Below, in pieces: positions 17,901 to 26,808 of a stretch of DNA of 64,000 nt (within the stretch, counting starts at the first letter, position 1; each line of letters opens with the position of its first letter). The position numbers and the translations under genes are program-made. Location of the stretch: the NCBI GenBank assembly GCA_029257335.1, contig JARIBV010000034.1, positions 17,713 to 81,712 on the forward strand, read 5' to 3'. The notes beneath the pieces were generated by a model that saw only the letters and a program-made list of their open reading frames with translations, had not been told where the DNA came from and ran no database searches. Source of the DNA: Faecousia sp. (GTDB taxonomy: Bacteria > Bacillota > Clostridia > Oscillospirales > Oscillospiraceae).

Positions 17901-20900
17901 GAGTACCTTCAGTACCGCAACGCAATGAACAACACGAAGAATAACACCATCACCAATCAGTATTTCTGCCTGATCCGGGATGCCGGTGCAAGCAAAATCA
18001 CCGTCACCAACAAGGAGACCGGCGAGGTCTACAAGGAAATCGATGTAGGCGATCTGGACCCCGCATTCTTTGCTGCTGCCAATGGGGCCTGGATGAAGGC
18101 ATTGGAGTCTGCCAAGATCAACTGGGACGGCACCGATGCCAAGGGCAACAAGCTTCCTGAGGGCACCACGGTAGAAATCACTATGGCTGCCGCACCTCAT
18201 TTCTATCGCAACGAGGACAAGACCTTTAACTATGGCGCACTGAAAGACGGCGCCTTCCTCAAGACTCAGATTACCATCGATAACACTGCTCCTGAGGCCA
18301 GTGAGATCAAGATGGTCGATGGAAAGGAAAACACTCTGCGCGTCACCGCCAAGGACAACCAGCATGTTGCTGCTGTAGCCATTATGAATGGTGCCGGCAA
18401 TGTGATGCTGCGTGCCGCATCTCCCAACCAGAAGGAAGCCGGTCAGGAAGTAACAGTCGAGCTGAATCTGGATGGCCTGAGAGGCAATAAGTTCGTGGTT
18501 ACTGTCTGCGACTATGCATTGAATGTGAAGAACTATGAGGTGACCCTGGATGTTGTACAGGAAGAGCCTCCTCACTTCACTGCCATTGACTACTCCTTCT
18601 CCAATGGCGACGGATTTACCGGCTATGTAGGTTTTGACACAGACGGCTCCGGTGAGTTCAGCGAAGAAGGGACCAAAGCTATGGGTACATGCCCCAATAA
18701 GGCCACTCCCAGAGCTGCTGAGTATGTGGATGGTCATGTATTTGAAGTTACAGAAACCAATGAGCTGTATGTAGCCGATGAGTTGGATCTCAACTACTTT
18801 GAGTATCTGGCCAAGCTGGACCCCAAGAATGAGTGGGACATTGAAAACTTCAACGACTTGGCTTATAGTCCCAAAGATGATACTCTGTATGGCCAGTTCT
18901 TCTCCAAGAAGAATGAGATGGCCAAGCCCTACTTGTGCTCCATCGACATGCACATGGGCACCATGAAGGTTCTGGGCGAAATGCCTGAGATGAGCCATAC
19001 CATGACGGTGGATGACAAGGGCAACTTCTACACCATCGATATTGTGGAAGGCGTTCTGTACACTTTCACTCTGGAGGAGATCACTGCTGAGACTCCTACT
19101 ATGAAGATGGTGGGCAAGACCGGCTTCTATCAGATCCTCAATGAGCCCTTTGTCAGCTCCATCACTTGGGACTCCGAGGCTGGAAAGCTGTACTGGGCAT
19201 ATCCCGCAGGCTTGCTGTTGGTGGACCACACCACCGGCGAGTGCACTCCTCAGAACTGGTATAAGGATACCGACCGCATGGGTGGCCTGTATGTCCGTAC
19301 CAACAGCAAGGGCAATCAGTTTGAGCCCAAGAGCACAATCGAAAAGGTTACCGTCACTTCTCAGCAGCAGGAGCTGATTGTTGGTCAGGAACTGAAACTG
19401 ATTGGTCAGGTCTGGCCTTGGCACGCAACTGACAAGACAGTCAGCTGGAAAAGCTCCGATGACACATTGGCCACAGTCGGCGAAAATGGTGTTGTGAAGG
19501 CCCTGAAGGCCGGCACAGTTACCATTACCGCTACCTCTAATCTGGATTCCAGCAAGAGTGCCGAAATCACTCTGACACTGAAGGATTTGGACACCAAGTT
19601 AAACGGTTTGGTGTGGGATCATGACGGCAAGGTTTGGTGGAGCGAGTTCCAGCCCAACACCCTGCCTGAGTACAAGAAGATCTGTGACACTCCCGCAAAG
19701 GAAGATCTGGGCTCTGCTGCCATTGCACCGGACGGCACCATCTACGCCGGAACCATGGACCCCAACACCCTGGTTTCCGATCTGTACAAGGTAGACCCCA
19801 AGACCTTCGAGACCACCAAGATCGGCGGAAGCGATGAAGTGGGCTACTTTGATATGGCTTACGCTCCCAATATGCTGGGCGGATGTCTGGCAGTGGCTTT
19901 CGGTCCTCAGCTCCTCTTTGTAGACAAGAATACCGGCGAGATGCTGGACTTTATCCACATGTGGTTCTTTGATGTTGTGGGTGTCAGCTACTTCGGTTCT
20001 GTTCCTTACAAGGATGAGGCAACAGGGGTCGATACTATGGTGGACTTCTTCGTCATCGTCGATTCCCATGGCTATGTCTATCTGTTTGGATTCCTGATGA
20101 TCGATGACACCGTGCACTATGTTACCAATGACGAAATTGGTGCAGAGTTGGGTAACATGGGTTACCAGACCGATACCCATTTCTTTAACTCCCTGCATTT
20201 TGATGGCCAGTACGCCTACTGGGCAGCTTTCAGCAGAGAAAAGAACCATATGACCCTGCACGCTATGGATCTCATGGGCAGCAGAAGAACCTACAACATG
20301 GGCACCTTCGGCGACGGCATTTGGCCTGTTGGCGGCCTGATGCAGCTGGATGCAAAGGCACCCGCCAGCGTGCTTAATGAGTTGGGCGCCAATCTGACGG
20401 TCCATGAACCTGAGAACAAAGAGTTCCAGAAGGTAGAGACTCCTGAAATCACTCCTGATGGCGGTGTCAATTCCACAAGTGAAGTAACACCCACCAGCGA
20501 TGCACAGGAAAACAACAAGCAGGTTACGGTCAATGTAAGCGCACATGAAGCAGCAACCAACGGCCGCGTAAAGATCTCCTATAATCCCGACGAACTCAAT
20601 CTGGTGAGCGTCAACGGCAACACCCAGGCCTTCGCTTCTGCCGAAGAAATGGGTACTGTAGAGGTGGCATATGCAAGCGCTGCGGAGCTCAGCGAGGATG
20701 CAGCCGCTGCTACCCTGACATTTGAGCTTGCAGAGCAGGCCCATGGTTATAACACGGTTACCGTGGATCATGTGGAACTGAACAAGGGCAAGGGCGAACA
20801 GGAAGAGCTGAAGATTCAGCTTGGGGAGAAGTGTCCCTCCAAGGAGTTCAAGGATCTGGATCTGTCCAGATGGTACCATGAGGGTGTGGACTTCGTCCTG

Positions 20901-21380
20901 AATAAGGGCATCATGGAAGGCATTGGAAACAACCTCTTCAACCCCAACGGAAAGATCACCCGTGCACAGATGGTTACCATGCTGTACCGGATGGCCGGCA
21001 GCCCCGATGTCACCGGAATGGAGCATTCCTTCACCGATGTGGACGAGAACAGATGGTATGTTGAGGCAGTCCTGTGGGCTGCTGACAAGGGCATCACCGA
21101 TGGTGTCACCAAGACCCTGTTCGCTCCCAACCATCCCGTGACCAGAGAGCAGATGGTCACATTCCTGTATCGCTATGCACAGCTGGAAAACAAGGATGTG
21201 AACGCTGCTGCGGATCTGAACCAGTATCCGGATGCCAATGATCTTCACGAGTATGCAGAGGAATCCATGGCTTGGGCTATTGAAAAGGGCCTGATTGAGG
21301 GCATGGACGGCCGCCTGTATCCCGCAAAGGCTGCAACCCGTGCACAGGCTGCAACGGTTGTTATGCGTTATTACAAGTAA
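14937..21380 (+). CDS. SLH-anchored S8 subtilase with PA, dockerin-like, Big2 and cohesin-like domains
   Basis: This 2147-residue secreted protease starts at ATG 14937 (AGGAG 8 bases upstream; ATG 14919 is less well placed). Order: signal peptide (about 1-28, ending VNASG); propeptide-like region; S8 catalytic domain with Asp201 (VVDTGTD), His296 (SAHGSHVAGIA) and Ser646 (SGTSMAAP), interrupted by a PA-type insert at about 480-555; two EF-hand dockerin-type loops (DLNGDGKTNELDA, DVNGDGTVNSYDA) at about 809-868; FlgD/Fn3-like sheets; repeated YVADE/YSPKDD-type beta-propeller segments; a Big2 Ig-like domain (about 1467-1551); a cohesin-like domain (about 1860-1960); three SLH domains to the C-terminus (RAQMVTMLYR, REQMVTFLYR, RAQAATVVMR). 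It resembles lactocepin-class wall proteases. The catalytic triad is complete, so activity is likely; the substrate is unknown. Confidence 0.93.
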   Translation: MKKQFATQLLSLILVFAVVAGFAVPVNASGLSWKETDTQVSFDLSDNKVPQIAKEPEHSENDMVRVSIVMEDKPTVQMGYPVLGIAQNAAAVRYSDSLLEKQETMEQQISTQVLGGDELDVVWNMTLVGNMISANVPYGKLEKLESMDGVKEVILERVYEPQQATRDTAQPNMITSGNMIGSGPVWAEGYTGAGSRIAVVDTGTDLDHQSFDSKAYLHSLEQNAKEKNMSVEEYKKSLNLMDEAQIAAVLDKLNVHEKNPSVKASDLYMNEKLSYGYNYVDNNLELTHDNDEMSAHGSHVAGIATANRYVPQGDSFVDAAEAVHMVGVAPDAQLITMKVFGAKGGAYDSDYMAAIEDAIVLGCDVVNLSLGTSTAGSPYSDTYAELLDYLTKTDIVVSISAGNSGAWSDTTALGNLYSDDVSFDTAGSPGSYKNAFTVASVDNAGTYDYYFTVDGEKIAYSEKNEYKNRPFRELAGENTKEYEYVFVDAPGAKEDYAGIDLTDKIVFCARGTISFVEKANTAASLGAAGTVIYNNTTGFIGLDLTGYEHTQPCVGILKADANAIKKHSEAQTTEDGRTYYTGKLVVESQQGAVMHNGMYTMSAFSSWGVPGDLSMKPEITAPGGAIYSVEGQVKETDRYVYMSGTSMAAPQITGMTALAAQYFRETGLAKKMNVSPRVLAQSLLMSTADPLREEAAGGNYYSILNQGAGLAKIDDVVSADSYIMVDGQPDGKVKAELGHDPQRTGEYKFSFTIHNMTEAEQEYALNADVFLQNVQAKDGYEFLNKQTHITGSETVFAVDGTPIENVSVNYDLNGDGKTNELDADYLLEYLLGNESELKADGDVNGDGTVNSYDAHDLLAQLKDAIRVDVPASGEKQVEVTIKLSDETKEYLNQHNPKGGYVQAFVNVYGLADEEGATGTQHAIPVLAYYGDWSEPSMYEKGSYAEYKSGMEQPSYLSDAHKNQINFLGIDYSDGSEYVYAGNPIARDEEYLQYRNAMNNTKNNTITNQYFCLIRDAGASKITVTNKETGEVYKEIDVGDLDPAFFAAANGAWMKALESAKINWDGTDAKGNKLPEGTTVEITMAAAPHFYRNEDKTFNYGALKDGAFLKTQITIDNTAPEASEIKMVDGKENTLRVTAKDNQHVAAVAIMNGAGNVMLRAASPNQKEAGQEVTVELNLDGLRGNKFVVTVCDYALNVKNYEVTLDVVQEEPPHFTAIDYSFSNGDGFTGYVGFDTDGSGEFSEEGTKAMGTCPNKATPRAAEYVDGHVFEVTETNELYVADELDLNYFEYLAKLDPKNEWDIENFNDLAYSPKDDTLYGQFFSKKNEMAKPYLCSIDMHMGTMKVLGEMPEMSHTMTVDDKGNFYTIDIVEGVLYTFTLEEITAETPTMKMVGKTGFYQILNEPFVSSITWDSEAGKLYWAYPAGLLLVDHTTGECTPQNWYKDTDRMGGLYVRTNSKGNQFEPKSTIEKVTVTSQQQELIVGQELKLIGQVWPWHATDKTVSWKSSDDTLATVGENGVVKALKAGTVTITATSNLDSSKSAEITLTLKDLDTKLNGLVWDHDGKVWWSEFQPNTLPEYKKICDTPAKEDLGSAAIAPDGTIYAGTMDPNTLVSDLYKVDPKTFETTKIGGSDEVGYFDMAYAPNMLGGCLAVAFGPQLLFVDKNTGEMLDFIHMWFFDVVGVSYFGSVPYKDEATGVDTMVDFFVIVDSHGYVYLFGFLMIDDTVHYVTNDEIGAELGNMGYQTDTHFFNSLHFDGQYAYWAAFSREKNHMTLHAMDLMGSRRTYNMGTFGDGIWPVGGLMQLDAKAPASVLNELGANLTVHEPENKEFQKVETPEITPDGGVNSTSEVTPTSDAQENNKQVTVNVSAHEAATNGRVKISYNPDELNLVSVNGNTQAFASAEEMGTVEVAYASAAELSEDAAAATLTFELAEQAHGYNTVTVDHVELNKGKGEQEELKIQLGEKCPSKEFKDLDLSRWYHEGVDFVLNKGIMEGIGNNLFNPNGKITRAQMVTMLYRMAGSPDVTGMEHSFTDVDENRWYVEAVLWAADKGITDGVTKTLFAPNHPVTREQMVTFLYRYAQLENKDVNAAADLNQYPDANDLHEYAEESMAWAIEKGLIEGMDGRLYPAKAATRAQAATVVMRYYK

Positions 21381-21388
21381 AGTAAACT

Positions 21389-21469
21389 CCTTCTGAGGGG
21401 GAACCCTCAGAAGGATACAAGGAAAACGGATGCTGTCTCACATGGCGTTGTGGGACAGCATCTTTTTCT
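21389..21469 (+). terminator. Tandem hairpins, terminator of the protease gene
   Basis: An 11-bp stem (21389-21399 with 21404-21414) is followed by a second stem GATGCTGTC/GACAGCATC (21429-21437 and 21454-21462) that ends in TTTTTCT. The second is the better intrinsic terminator. Confidence 0.85.
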
Positions 21470-21512
21470 GTCAAAAAACCCCGGCATATTGGTAAAAAAG
21501 TAGTTTTTGTAA

Positions 21513-21541
21513 TTGACAAATGTAAAAAAATAAGATACGCT
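21513..21541 (+). promoter_or_regulatory. Promoter of the acyltransferase gene
   Basis: A perfect TTGACA (21513-21518), 17 bases, then TACGCT (21536-21541). The -10 is imperfect. Confidence 0.6.
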
Positions 21542-21617
21542 ATGCACCTGAGTCACCTGCATCCGAGGGTGCAGACGGAAAATGCGGCAGGCGATGCTAT
21601 GCCGGGGAGGAATGACC

Positions 21618-22640
21618 TTGAAACAGCGAACAGCCCTGTGGGACAACATTAAATTTTTACTGATTACCCTGGTTGTGGTTGGACATCTGGTGGACAACTT
21701 CACAGACCAGTCTGAGCTGTTTAAAAGCATCTTTTTGTTCATTTATGCATTTCATATGCCTTTGTTTCTCTTTGTTTCCGGATTGTTCCACAGCAATCGG
21801 GCGGTGGGACAGAGATGCCTGTTTTATCTCAGCGTGGGATTTTTGCAGAAAATCGCCTTTGCGGTGCTGTCAGTTCTCACAGGTCAGACGCCCGGCTTTT
21901 CTCTGCTGAGCGATGGGGGAATTCCCTGGTTTATGTTTGTGCTGGCGGCTTATACAGGGCTCATGTATTTGCTGCGGAATCAAAACAAAAAATACCTTCT
22001 GGGCGCTTCTCTGGTTTTGGCCTGCTTTGCGGGATATGACCAGTCCATTGGAGATTATCTGTACCTTTCCAGAGTCATTGCCTTTTTCCCATTTTATCTC
22101 AGCGGCATGATCCTGCGGGAAGAGAAGATCATAGAGTGCAGGAAAAATCACAGGTGGCTGGTGATTCCTGCTGTGCTGGTGCTGGTGTGCTGGGGATATT
22201 TGTGCGTACATGAGCTGGATTATTTCTACGAATACCGCTATCTGTTTACGGGAAGAAATCCGTTTTTCGGGGAGCTTCTGACCTATGGACCCGTGGTGCG
22301 GCTTGCGTGCTATGGCATTTCCTCGGTGCTGTGCTTTGCGGTGATCTGGCTGGTGCCTGATAAGAACCTTGGGCTTTTCAGTACCATGGGTACCCGCTCC
22401 ATCGATGTGTATTTCTGGCATTCCGTTTTGTATCGGCTTTTGGAATGCTACTGCGGCGTGAATCTACTGATTTCCTATGGAAGACCCGGAAAAATCGGAC
22501 TGCTGTGCCTGGGGGTGGGAATCAGCGTGCTGCTTTCTCAAGGGGGAATTTTCTCGTTTCCCTTGAAGCAGATCAAAACGCTTTGCTTTTCCACAGATGC
22601 GGCAAAAGTCTGTGGAGAAACCAAACCCACCAGTCGGTAA
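21618..22640 (+). CDS. Acyltransferase-3 family membrane protein
   Basis: This polytopic membrane protein of about 340 residues and roughly ten helices belongs to the acyltransferase-3 (OafA/NodX-type) family, which puts acetyl or similar groups on surface sugars. The first helix carries the catalytic-type histidine in VVVGHLVDNF after the typical R-x-x-x-W-D-N-I-K-F-L-L-I opening. HMPLFLFVSGLF and the later WFMFVLAAY helix also fit. GGGGAGG at 21604-21610 is too close to ATG 21612, so TTG 21618 (7-base spacing) is my preferred start; ATG 21612 is possible. It precedes a TagF-like gene and may modify the same surface polymer (inference), though each has its own promoter. Confidence 0.83.
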   Translation: MKQRTALWDNIKFLLITLVVVGHLVDNFTDQSELFKSIFLFIYAFHMPLFLFVSGLFHSNRAVGQRCLFYLSVGFLQKIAFAVLSVLTGQTPGFSLLSDGGIPWFMFVLAAYTGLMYLLRNQNKKYLLGASLVLACFAGYDQSIGDYLYLSRVIAFFPFYLSGMILREEKIIECRKNHRWLVIPAVLVLVCWGYLCVHELDYFYEYRYLFTGRNPFFGELLTYGPVVRLACYGISSVLCFAVIWLVPDKNLGLFSTMGTRSIDVYFWHSVLYRLLECYCGVNLLISYGRPGKIGLLCLGVGISVLLSQGGIFSFPLKQIKTLCFSTDAAKVCGETKPTSR

Positions 22641-22693
22641 AACCCTGAATAAAGAATGGACCGCCCTGGATGACACAGGGGAAAAATAGAAGT

Positions 22694-22728
22694 TCCTGTC
22701 GGAAAATGTTTTCCGGCAGGGCTTTTTT
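22694..22728 (+). terminator. Intrinsic terminator after the acyltransferase gene
   Basis: CCTGTCGGAAAA, a 2-base loop and TTTTCCGGCAGG form a 12-bp stem with one G-T wobble, followed by GC and six T. Confidence 0.88.
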
Positions 22729-22729
22729 A

Positions 22730-22758
22730 TTGCAATTAGTGGAGAATCGTGGTAAAAT
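22730..22758 (+). promoter_or_regulatory. Promoter of the tagF-like / YidC-sulfatase operon
   Basis: TTGCAA (22730-22735), 17 bases, TAAAAT (22753-22758), directly after the preceding terminator and about 35 bases before the start codon. Confidence 0.75.
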
Positions 22759-22794
22759 CATCGTCGAATGTTTTATAAGAAGGGAAGATAAGAA

Positions 22795-24039
22795 ATGCGA
22801 TTTTACATAGACCCGGGTACCGGAAGTATGCTCTTTACCATTTTGGTGGGCGTGCTGGGTGCCGCAATCTATGCACTGAGAAATGTTGTGGTGAAGCTTC
22901 GCTTTTTGCTCAGCGGCGGCTCCAAGGAGAAGGGAAATGCAAACGAAATCCCCTTTGCAATTTTTACCGACAGCAAGCGCTACTGGAATGTGTTTGAGCC
23001 CATCTGTGAGGAGTTTGAGCGCCGGGGCCAGACCGTGGTGTATATGACGGCCTCTGCGGACGACCCCGCTCTCAACCGGAAGTTTGAGCATGTCAAGTGC
23101 GAGTTTATTGGAGAAGGCAACAAGGCCTTTGCAAAGCTCAATTTAATGAAAGCAGATGTGGTGCTTTCCAGTACGCCGGGTCTGGATGTGTACCAATGGA
23201 GACGATCCAAGGATGTGAAGTGGTATGCACACATCCCCCATGCACCCAGCGATATCACGGCGTACCGGATGTTTGGCATCGACTATTTTGACACGGTGTT
23301 CCTTTCCGGCCAGTATCAGGTGGAGCAGGTGAGACAGCTGGAAAAACTTCGGAACCTGCCGGAAAAGGAACTGGAAATTGTAGGCGTGCCCTACCTGGAT
23401 GAAATGAAGAAACGCCTGGAGTGCGCCCCGCCTCTGCCCCGGCACGAGACAACGGTGCTGCTGGCACCTTCCTGGGGCCCCAGCAGTATCTTCAACCGCT
23501 ATGGTGCCGAAATGATCGAGGCCCTGCTGAAAACCGGCTATCACATTGTTGTGAGACCCCACCCCCAGTCCTATACCTCGGAAAAGGAATTGCTGGATGG
23601 GCTTATGAAGCAGTATCCAAACAGCGAACAGCTGGAATGGAATCGGGACAACGACAATTTTGAGGTGCTGCGGCGTTCCGACATCCTGATTTCTGACTTC
23701 TCCGGTGTTCTGTTTGACTTCTCCCTGGTGTTTGATAAGCCCATTATTTATGCGGACACCTCCTTTGACAAGGGGCCTTATGATGCATGCTGGCTGGATC
23801 AGGAGATGTGGACCTTCTCGATCCTGCCTAAAATCGGTCAGCAGCTTACAAAGGAGAACTTCCATTCCATTCAGGATGTGATTGACAGCTGCATGAATGA
23901 CCCCAAATACCGTGCAGGCAGAGAGCAGGCCAGAAAAGAGACCTGGGAGCATATGGGGCAGTCCGCTTCCCGGACGGTGGATTACCTGATGAAAAAATAT
24001 CAGGAGCTTACCGCTGCGGAATCCAAAGAGAATGTTTAA
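22795..24039 (+). CDS. CDP-glycerol glycerophosphotransferase family protein (TagF/TagB-like)
   Basis: This 414-residue enzyme has one N-terminal membrane segment that opens with DPGTGSMLFTILVGVLGA, a leader seen on several surface-glycan proteins, then a cytoplasmic GT-B transferase domain. TagF/TagB-type hallmarks are VVLSSTPGLDVYQW, YAHIPHAPSDI, VLLAPSWGPSS, the RPHP motif (HIVVRPHPQSY) and the C-terminal ILISDFSGVLFDFSLVFDKPIIYAD. It would transfer glycerol phosphate (or a similar polyol phosphate) to a lipid-linked or glycan acceptor at the membrane. The next gene starts 11 bases later with its own AAGGAG, so the two form an operon. The donor and acceptor are inference. Confidence 0.9.
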   Translation: MRFYIDPGTGSMLFTILVGVLGAAIYALRNVVVKLRFLLSGGSKEKGNANEIPFAIFTDSKRYWNVFEPICEEFERRGQTVVYMTASADDPALNRKFEHVKCEFIGEGNKAFAKLNLMKADVVLSSTPGLDVYQWRRSKDVKWYAHIPHAPSDITAYRMFGIDYFDTVFLSGQYQVEQVRQLEKLRNLPEKELEIVGVPYLDEMKKRLECAPPLPRHETTVLLAPSWGPSSIFNRYGAEMIEALLKTGYHIVVRPHPQSYTSEKELLDGLMKQYPNSEQLEWNRDNDNFEVLRRSDILISDFSGVLFDFSLVFDKPIIYADTSFDKGPYDACWLDQEMWTFSILPKIGQQLTKENFHSIQDVIDSCMNDPKYRAGREQARKETWEHMGQSASRTVDYLMKKYQELTAAESKENV

Positions 24040-24050
24040 AGGAGAATGAA

Positions 24051-26786
24051 ATGTCCATATTATCTGCGCTGTATCATCTGCTGATCGGGCCACTGGAATT
24101 GCTGTTTGAGGTGATTTTTTCCTTTGCAAACCGTGTGATCGACAACCCCGGCCTGGCTATCATCTTTCTGAGCCTGGCAGTGAATTTCCTGGTCCTCCCT
24201 CTGTACAAGCGGGCAGATGCCATGCAGGAGGAGGCCCGGGAAACCGAAGCCAAGCTCAACCACTGGGTCACCCACATCAAGAAGAATTTTAAGGGTGACG
24301 AGCGGTTCATGATGCTGCAAACCTACTACCGTCAAAACAACTACAAGCCAACGGATGCCCTGAAAGGCTCTCTGTCTTTGCTGCTGGAAGTGCCCTTCTT
24401 TATGGCGGCCTACAATTTCCTCTCCCGGCTGCAGCTGCTGCAGGGGGTATCCTTCGGGCCCATCAAGGATCTGGGTGCTCCGGATTCCATGCTGGTCATC
24501 GCAGGCATCACCATTCATGTTCTGCCCATTCTTATGACGGCAATCAATCTGATTTCCGGCGTTATTTATACCAAGGGCTTTCCTCTGAAAAGCAAAATCC
24601 AGCTGTACGGCATGGCACTGATTTTCCTGGTGCTGCTGTATGAATCCCCCTCCGGTCTGGTGTTCTACTGGACCCTCAACAACCTGTTCTCTCTGGTGAA
24701 GAATGTGTTCTACAAGCTGAAAAATCCCAAGTTCGTACTGGGAATCCTGTCCAGCGCGGTGGGAGCAGGGCTGCTGGCAGGGGTGCTGTTTTGGTTCCCC
24801 ATGCCCACGGTCCATCGTCAGGCGGCGGTGATTGCCCTGGCTGTGCTGCTTCAGCTTCCTCTGGCGGCCTGTTTTGTGGGAAAGAAGAGACAGAAAAAGA
24901 CAGTCACCATGACCAAGGGCAATCGATTTGCCTTTTATGCAGGCTGCGTGTTCACCACCATTGTGACGGGCCTGCTGATTCCTTCCGCAGTCATCAAGGC
25001 CTCCCCGGAAGAGTTTATCAGCACCGTGACCATGAGCAGTCCTCTGCTGTATGTGCTCAATGCGCTTTTGCTGGCGGCAGGCACCTTCATTGTCTGGTTC
25101 GGCATTTTCTACATGCTGGCCAATCCCGCCGGAAAAAAGACCATGGGGCTGGGAATGTGGCTCCTGTCCGGCATAGCCGTTGTGAACTATATGTTCTTCG
25201 GAACGGATTACGGCAATCTGTCGCCCACTCTCAAGTATGATATTACCCCGGCATTTGCCGGCAAGACCCAGCTGCTGAACCTGCTGATTCTTGTGGCGGT
25301 GATCGGGCTCCTGTATCTCATCTGGAAAAAGAAGTTTGAGCTGGTGAAAGTGGTGTATCTTGCGGCGGGGATCGCCATGCTGGGGATGTCTGTCATCAAT
25401 GTGCAGGCGATTCATTCCGTGTCCGGGGAGGTGACCCGGAATCTGGAAACCTCCCACCAGGAGCAGGCCAAAATTCCCCTGAGCAAAACCGGCAAAAATG
25501 TGGTGGTCCTTATGATGGATCGGGCCATCGGTGGACATATTCCCTATATCTTCAACGAAAAGCCGGAGCTGAAAGAACAGTTTGCAGGCTTTACCTACTA
25601 TCCCAATACGATTTCCTTTGGCATTACAACCAATTTCGGTGTTCCTGCCGTGTTTGGGGGATATCAATATACCCCGGAGGAAATGAACAAGCGTGACGAT
25701 ATGCTCCTGGCGGACAAGCACAATGAGGCGCTGCGGGTCATGCCGGTATTGTTTGACGAGCATGATTATAAGGTCACCGTGTGCGACCCTGCCTATGCGG
25801 GATATCGCTGGATTCCGGATCTGTCCATTTATGAGGACCACCCGGATATCAATGCCTATATCACCCTGGGCAAGTTTGACCACAACGAAGCGGAGACGGC
25901 AAAGCAGATCCAGACCCTGCTGAATCGGAATTTCTTCTGCTACAGCCTGTTCCGAATTGCTCCGGTGTGTGCACAGTCGGTTTTGTATCAGGATGGCCTG
26001 TACAATGAACCGGATGTGTATGTGCAGGACTCCGGCACGGTGCAGGTGACCCACAGCACCTCCAGAGCCAGCGGAATCAACGGCGCATTTATGAAAGCCT
26101 ATGAGGTTCTGCGGAATCTGCCTGCCATTACGGAAATCACCTCGGAGGAAGAAAACACCTTCTTGATTATGTGTAATGACACCACCCATGAGCCCATGCT
26201 GCTGCAAGAGCCCCAGTATGAGCCTGCGGCCAAGATCGACAATACCCAGTATGATGCCGACCATGCTGACCGCTTTGTGCTGGACGGCAGACAGCTGAAA
26301 ATGGAGAATGAAAATCAGGTGACCCACTATCATGCCAATGTGGCGGCAATGCTTCAGCTGGGCAGATGGCTGGACTATCTCCGTGAAAACGGGGTGTATG
26401 ACAACACCAGGATCATCATTGTCTCTGACCACGGCAGAGGCCTGGGGCAGTTCGACGATATGGTGTATGACTCCGTGGACCTGATGCTTCTCAATCCTCT
26501 GCTAATGGTCAAGGACTTCAACAGCCGGGAGTTCACCACGGACCGTACCTTCATGACCAACGGCGATGTTCCCACCCTGGCAACCCATGGGCTGATTGAA
26601 AATCCCCTCAATCCCTTTACGGGAAATCCCATCAATAGTGATGCCAAAACGGCCGAAGCGCAGCACATCCTCTTCTCGGAAGAGTACGACATTACGGTGA
26701 ACAATGGCACCACCTTCCTGCCTGGCCAGTGGTATTCCGTGCATGATGACATCTTCGACATGGAAAACTGGAACCGGATGGAGTAA
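24051..26786 (+). CDS. YidC/Oxa1-like membrane domain fused to a sulfatase/LTA-synthase-like domain
   Basis: This 911-residue membrane protein begins with a YidC/Oxa1 core (about 1-230): helix plus FLVLPLYKRADAM, a charged hairpin loop (EARETEAKLNHW), then YYRQNNYKPTDALKGSLSLL-LEVPFFMAAYNFL, which follows the YidC pattern Y-K-x-x-x-x-N-P-x-x-x-x-L-P-x-L-x-Q-x-P-x-F. The groove arginine of YidC (VRxxxxPL) is replaced by Asn45. About eight more helices follow (230-460). The last ~430 residues are an alkaline-phosphatase-superfamily domain on the outer face: metal Asp490 (VVVLMMDRAIGG), possible nucleophile Thr526/527 (GITTNFG), NDTTHEPML, and Asp793-His794 (VSDHGRG). This suggests a phosphoglycerol or other phospho-group transferase acting with the TagF-like protein upstream. 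The function of the YidC part is unknown. Confidence 0.85.
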   Translation: MSILSALYHLLIGPLELLFEVIFSFANRVIDNPGLAIIFLSLAVNFLVLPLYKRADAMQEEARETEAKLNHWVTHIKKNFKGDERFMMLQTYYRQNNYKPTDALKGSLSLLLEVPFFMAAYNFLSRLQLLQGVSFGPIKDLGAPDSMLVIAGITIHVLPILMTAINLISGVIYTKGFPLKSKIQLYGMALIFLVLLYESPSGLVFYWTLNNLFSLVKNVFYKLKNPKFVLGILSSAVGAGLLAGVLFWFPMPTVHRQAAVIALAVLLQLPLAACFVGKKRQKKTVTMTKGNRFAFYAGCVFTTIVTGLLIPSAVIKASPEEFISTVTMSSPLLYVLNALLLAAGTFIVWFGIFYMLANPAGKKTMGLGMWLLSGIAVVNYMFFGTDYGNLSPTLKYDITPAFAGKTQLLNLLILVAVIGLLYLIWKKKFELVKVVYLAAGIAMLGMSVINVQAIHSVSGEVTRNLETSHQEQAKIPLSKTGKNVVVLMMDRAIGGHIPYIFNEKPELKEQFAGFTYYPNTISFGITTNFGVPAVFGGYQYTPEEMNKRDDMLLADKHNEALRVMPVLFDEHDYKVTVCDPAYAGYRWIPDLSIYEDHPDINAYITLGKFDHNEAETAKQIQTLLNRNFFCYSLFRIAPVCAQSVLYQDGLYNEPDVYVQDSGTVQVTHSTSRASGINGAFMKAYEVLRNLPAITEITSEEENTFLIMCNDTTHEPMLLQEPQYEPAAKIDNTQYDADHADRFVLDGRQLKMENENQVTHYHANVAAMLQLGRWLDYLRENGVYDNTRIIIVSDHGRGLGQFDDMVYDSVDLMLLNPLLMVKDFNSREFTTDRTFMTNGDVPTLATHGLIENPLNPFTGNPINSDAKTAEAQHILFSEEYDITVNNGTTFLPGQWYSVHDDIFDMENWNRME

Positions 26787-26808
26787 GCCGGGCACTTGAC
26801 CACCATGC

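Noticed and set aside
14922..19424. A 1500-codon open frame on the minus strand opposite the protease gene
   Set aside because: It mirrors the codon pattern of the plus-strand gene, has no ribosome site and its product is a repetitive His/Ile/Gly-rich sequence without any family motif. The plus strand has the S8 triad and SLH domains.
24060..26432. A 790-codon minus-strand frame opposite the YidC-sulfatase gene
   Set aside because: Low-complexity His/Gln-rich product, no start signals, and opposite a gene with recognisable motifs.
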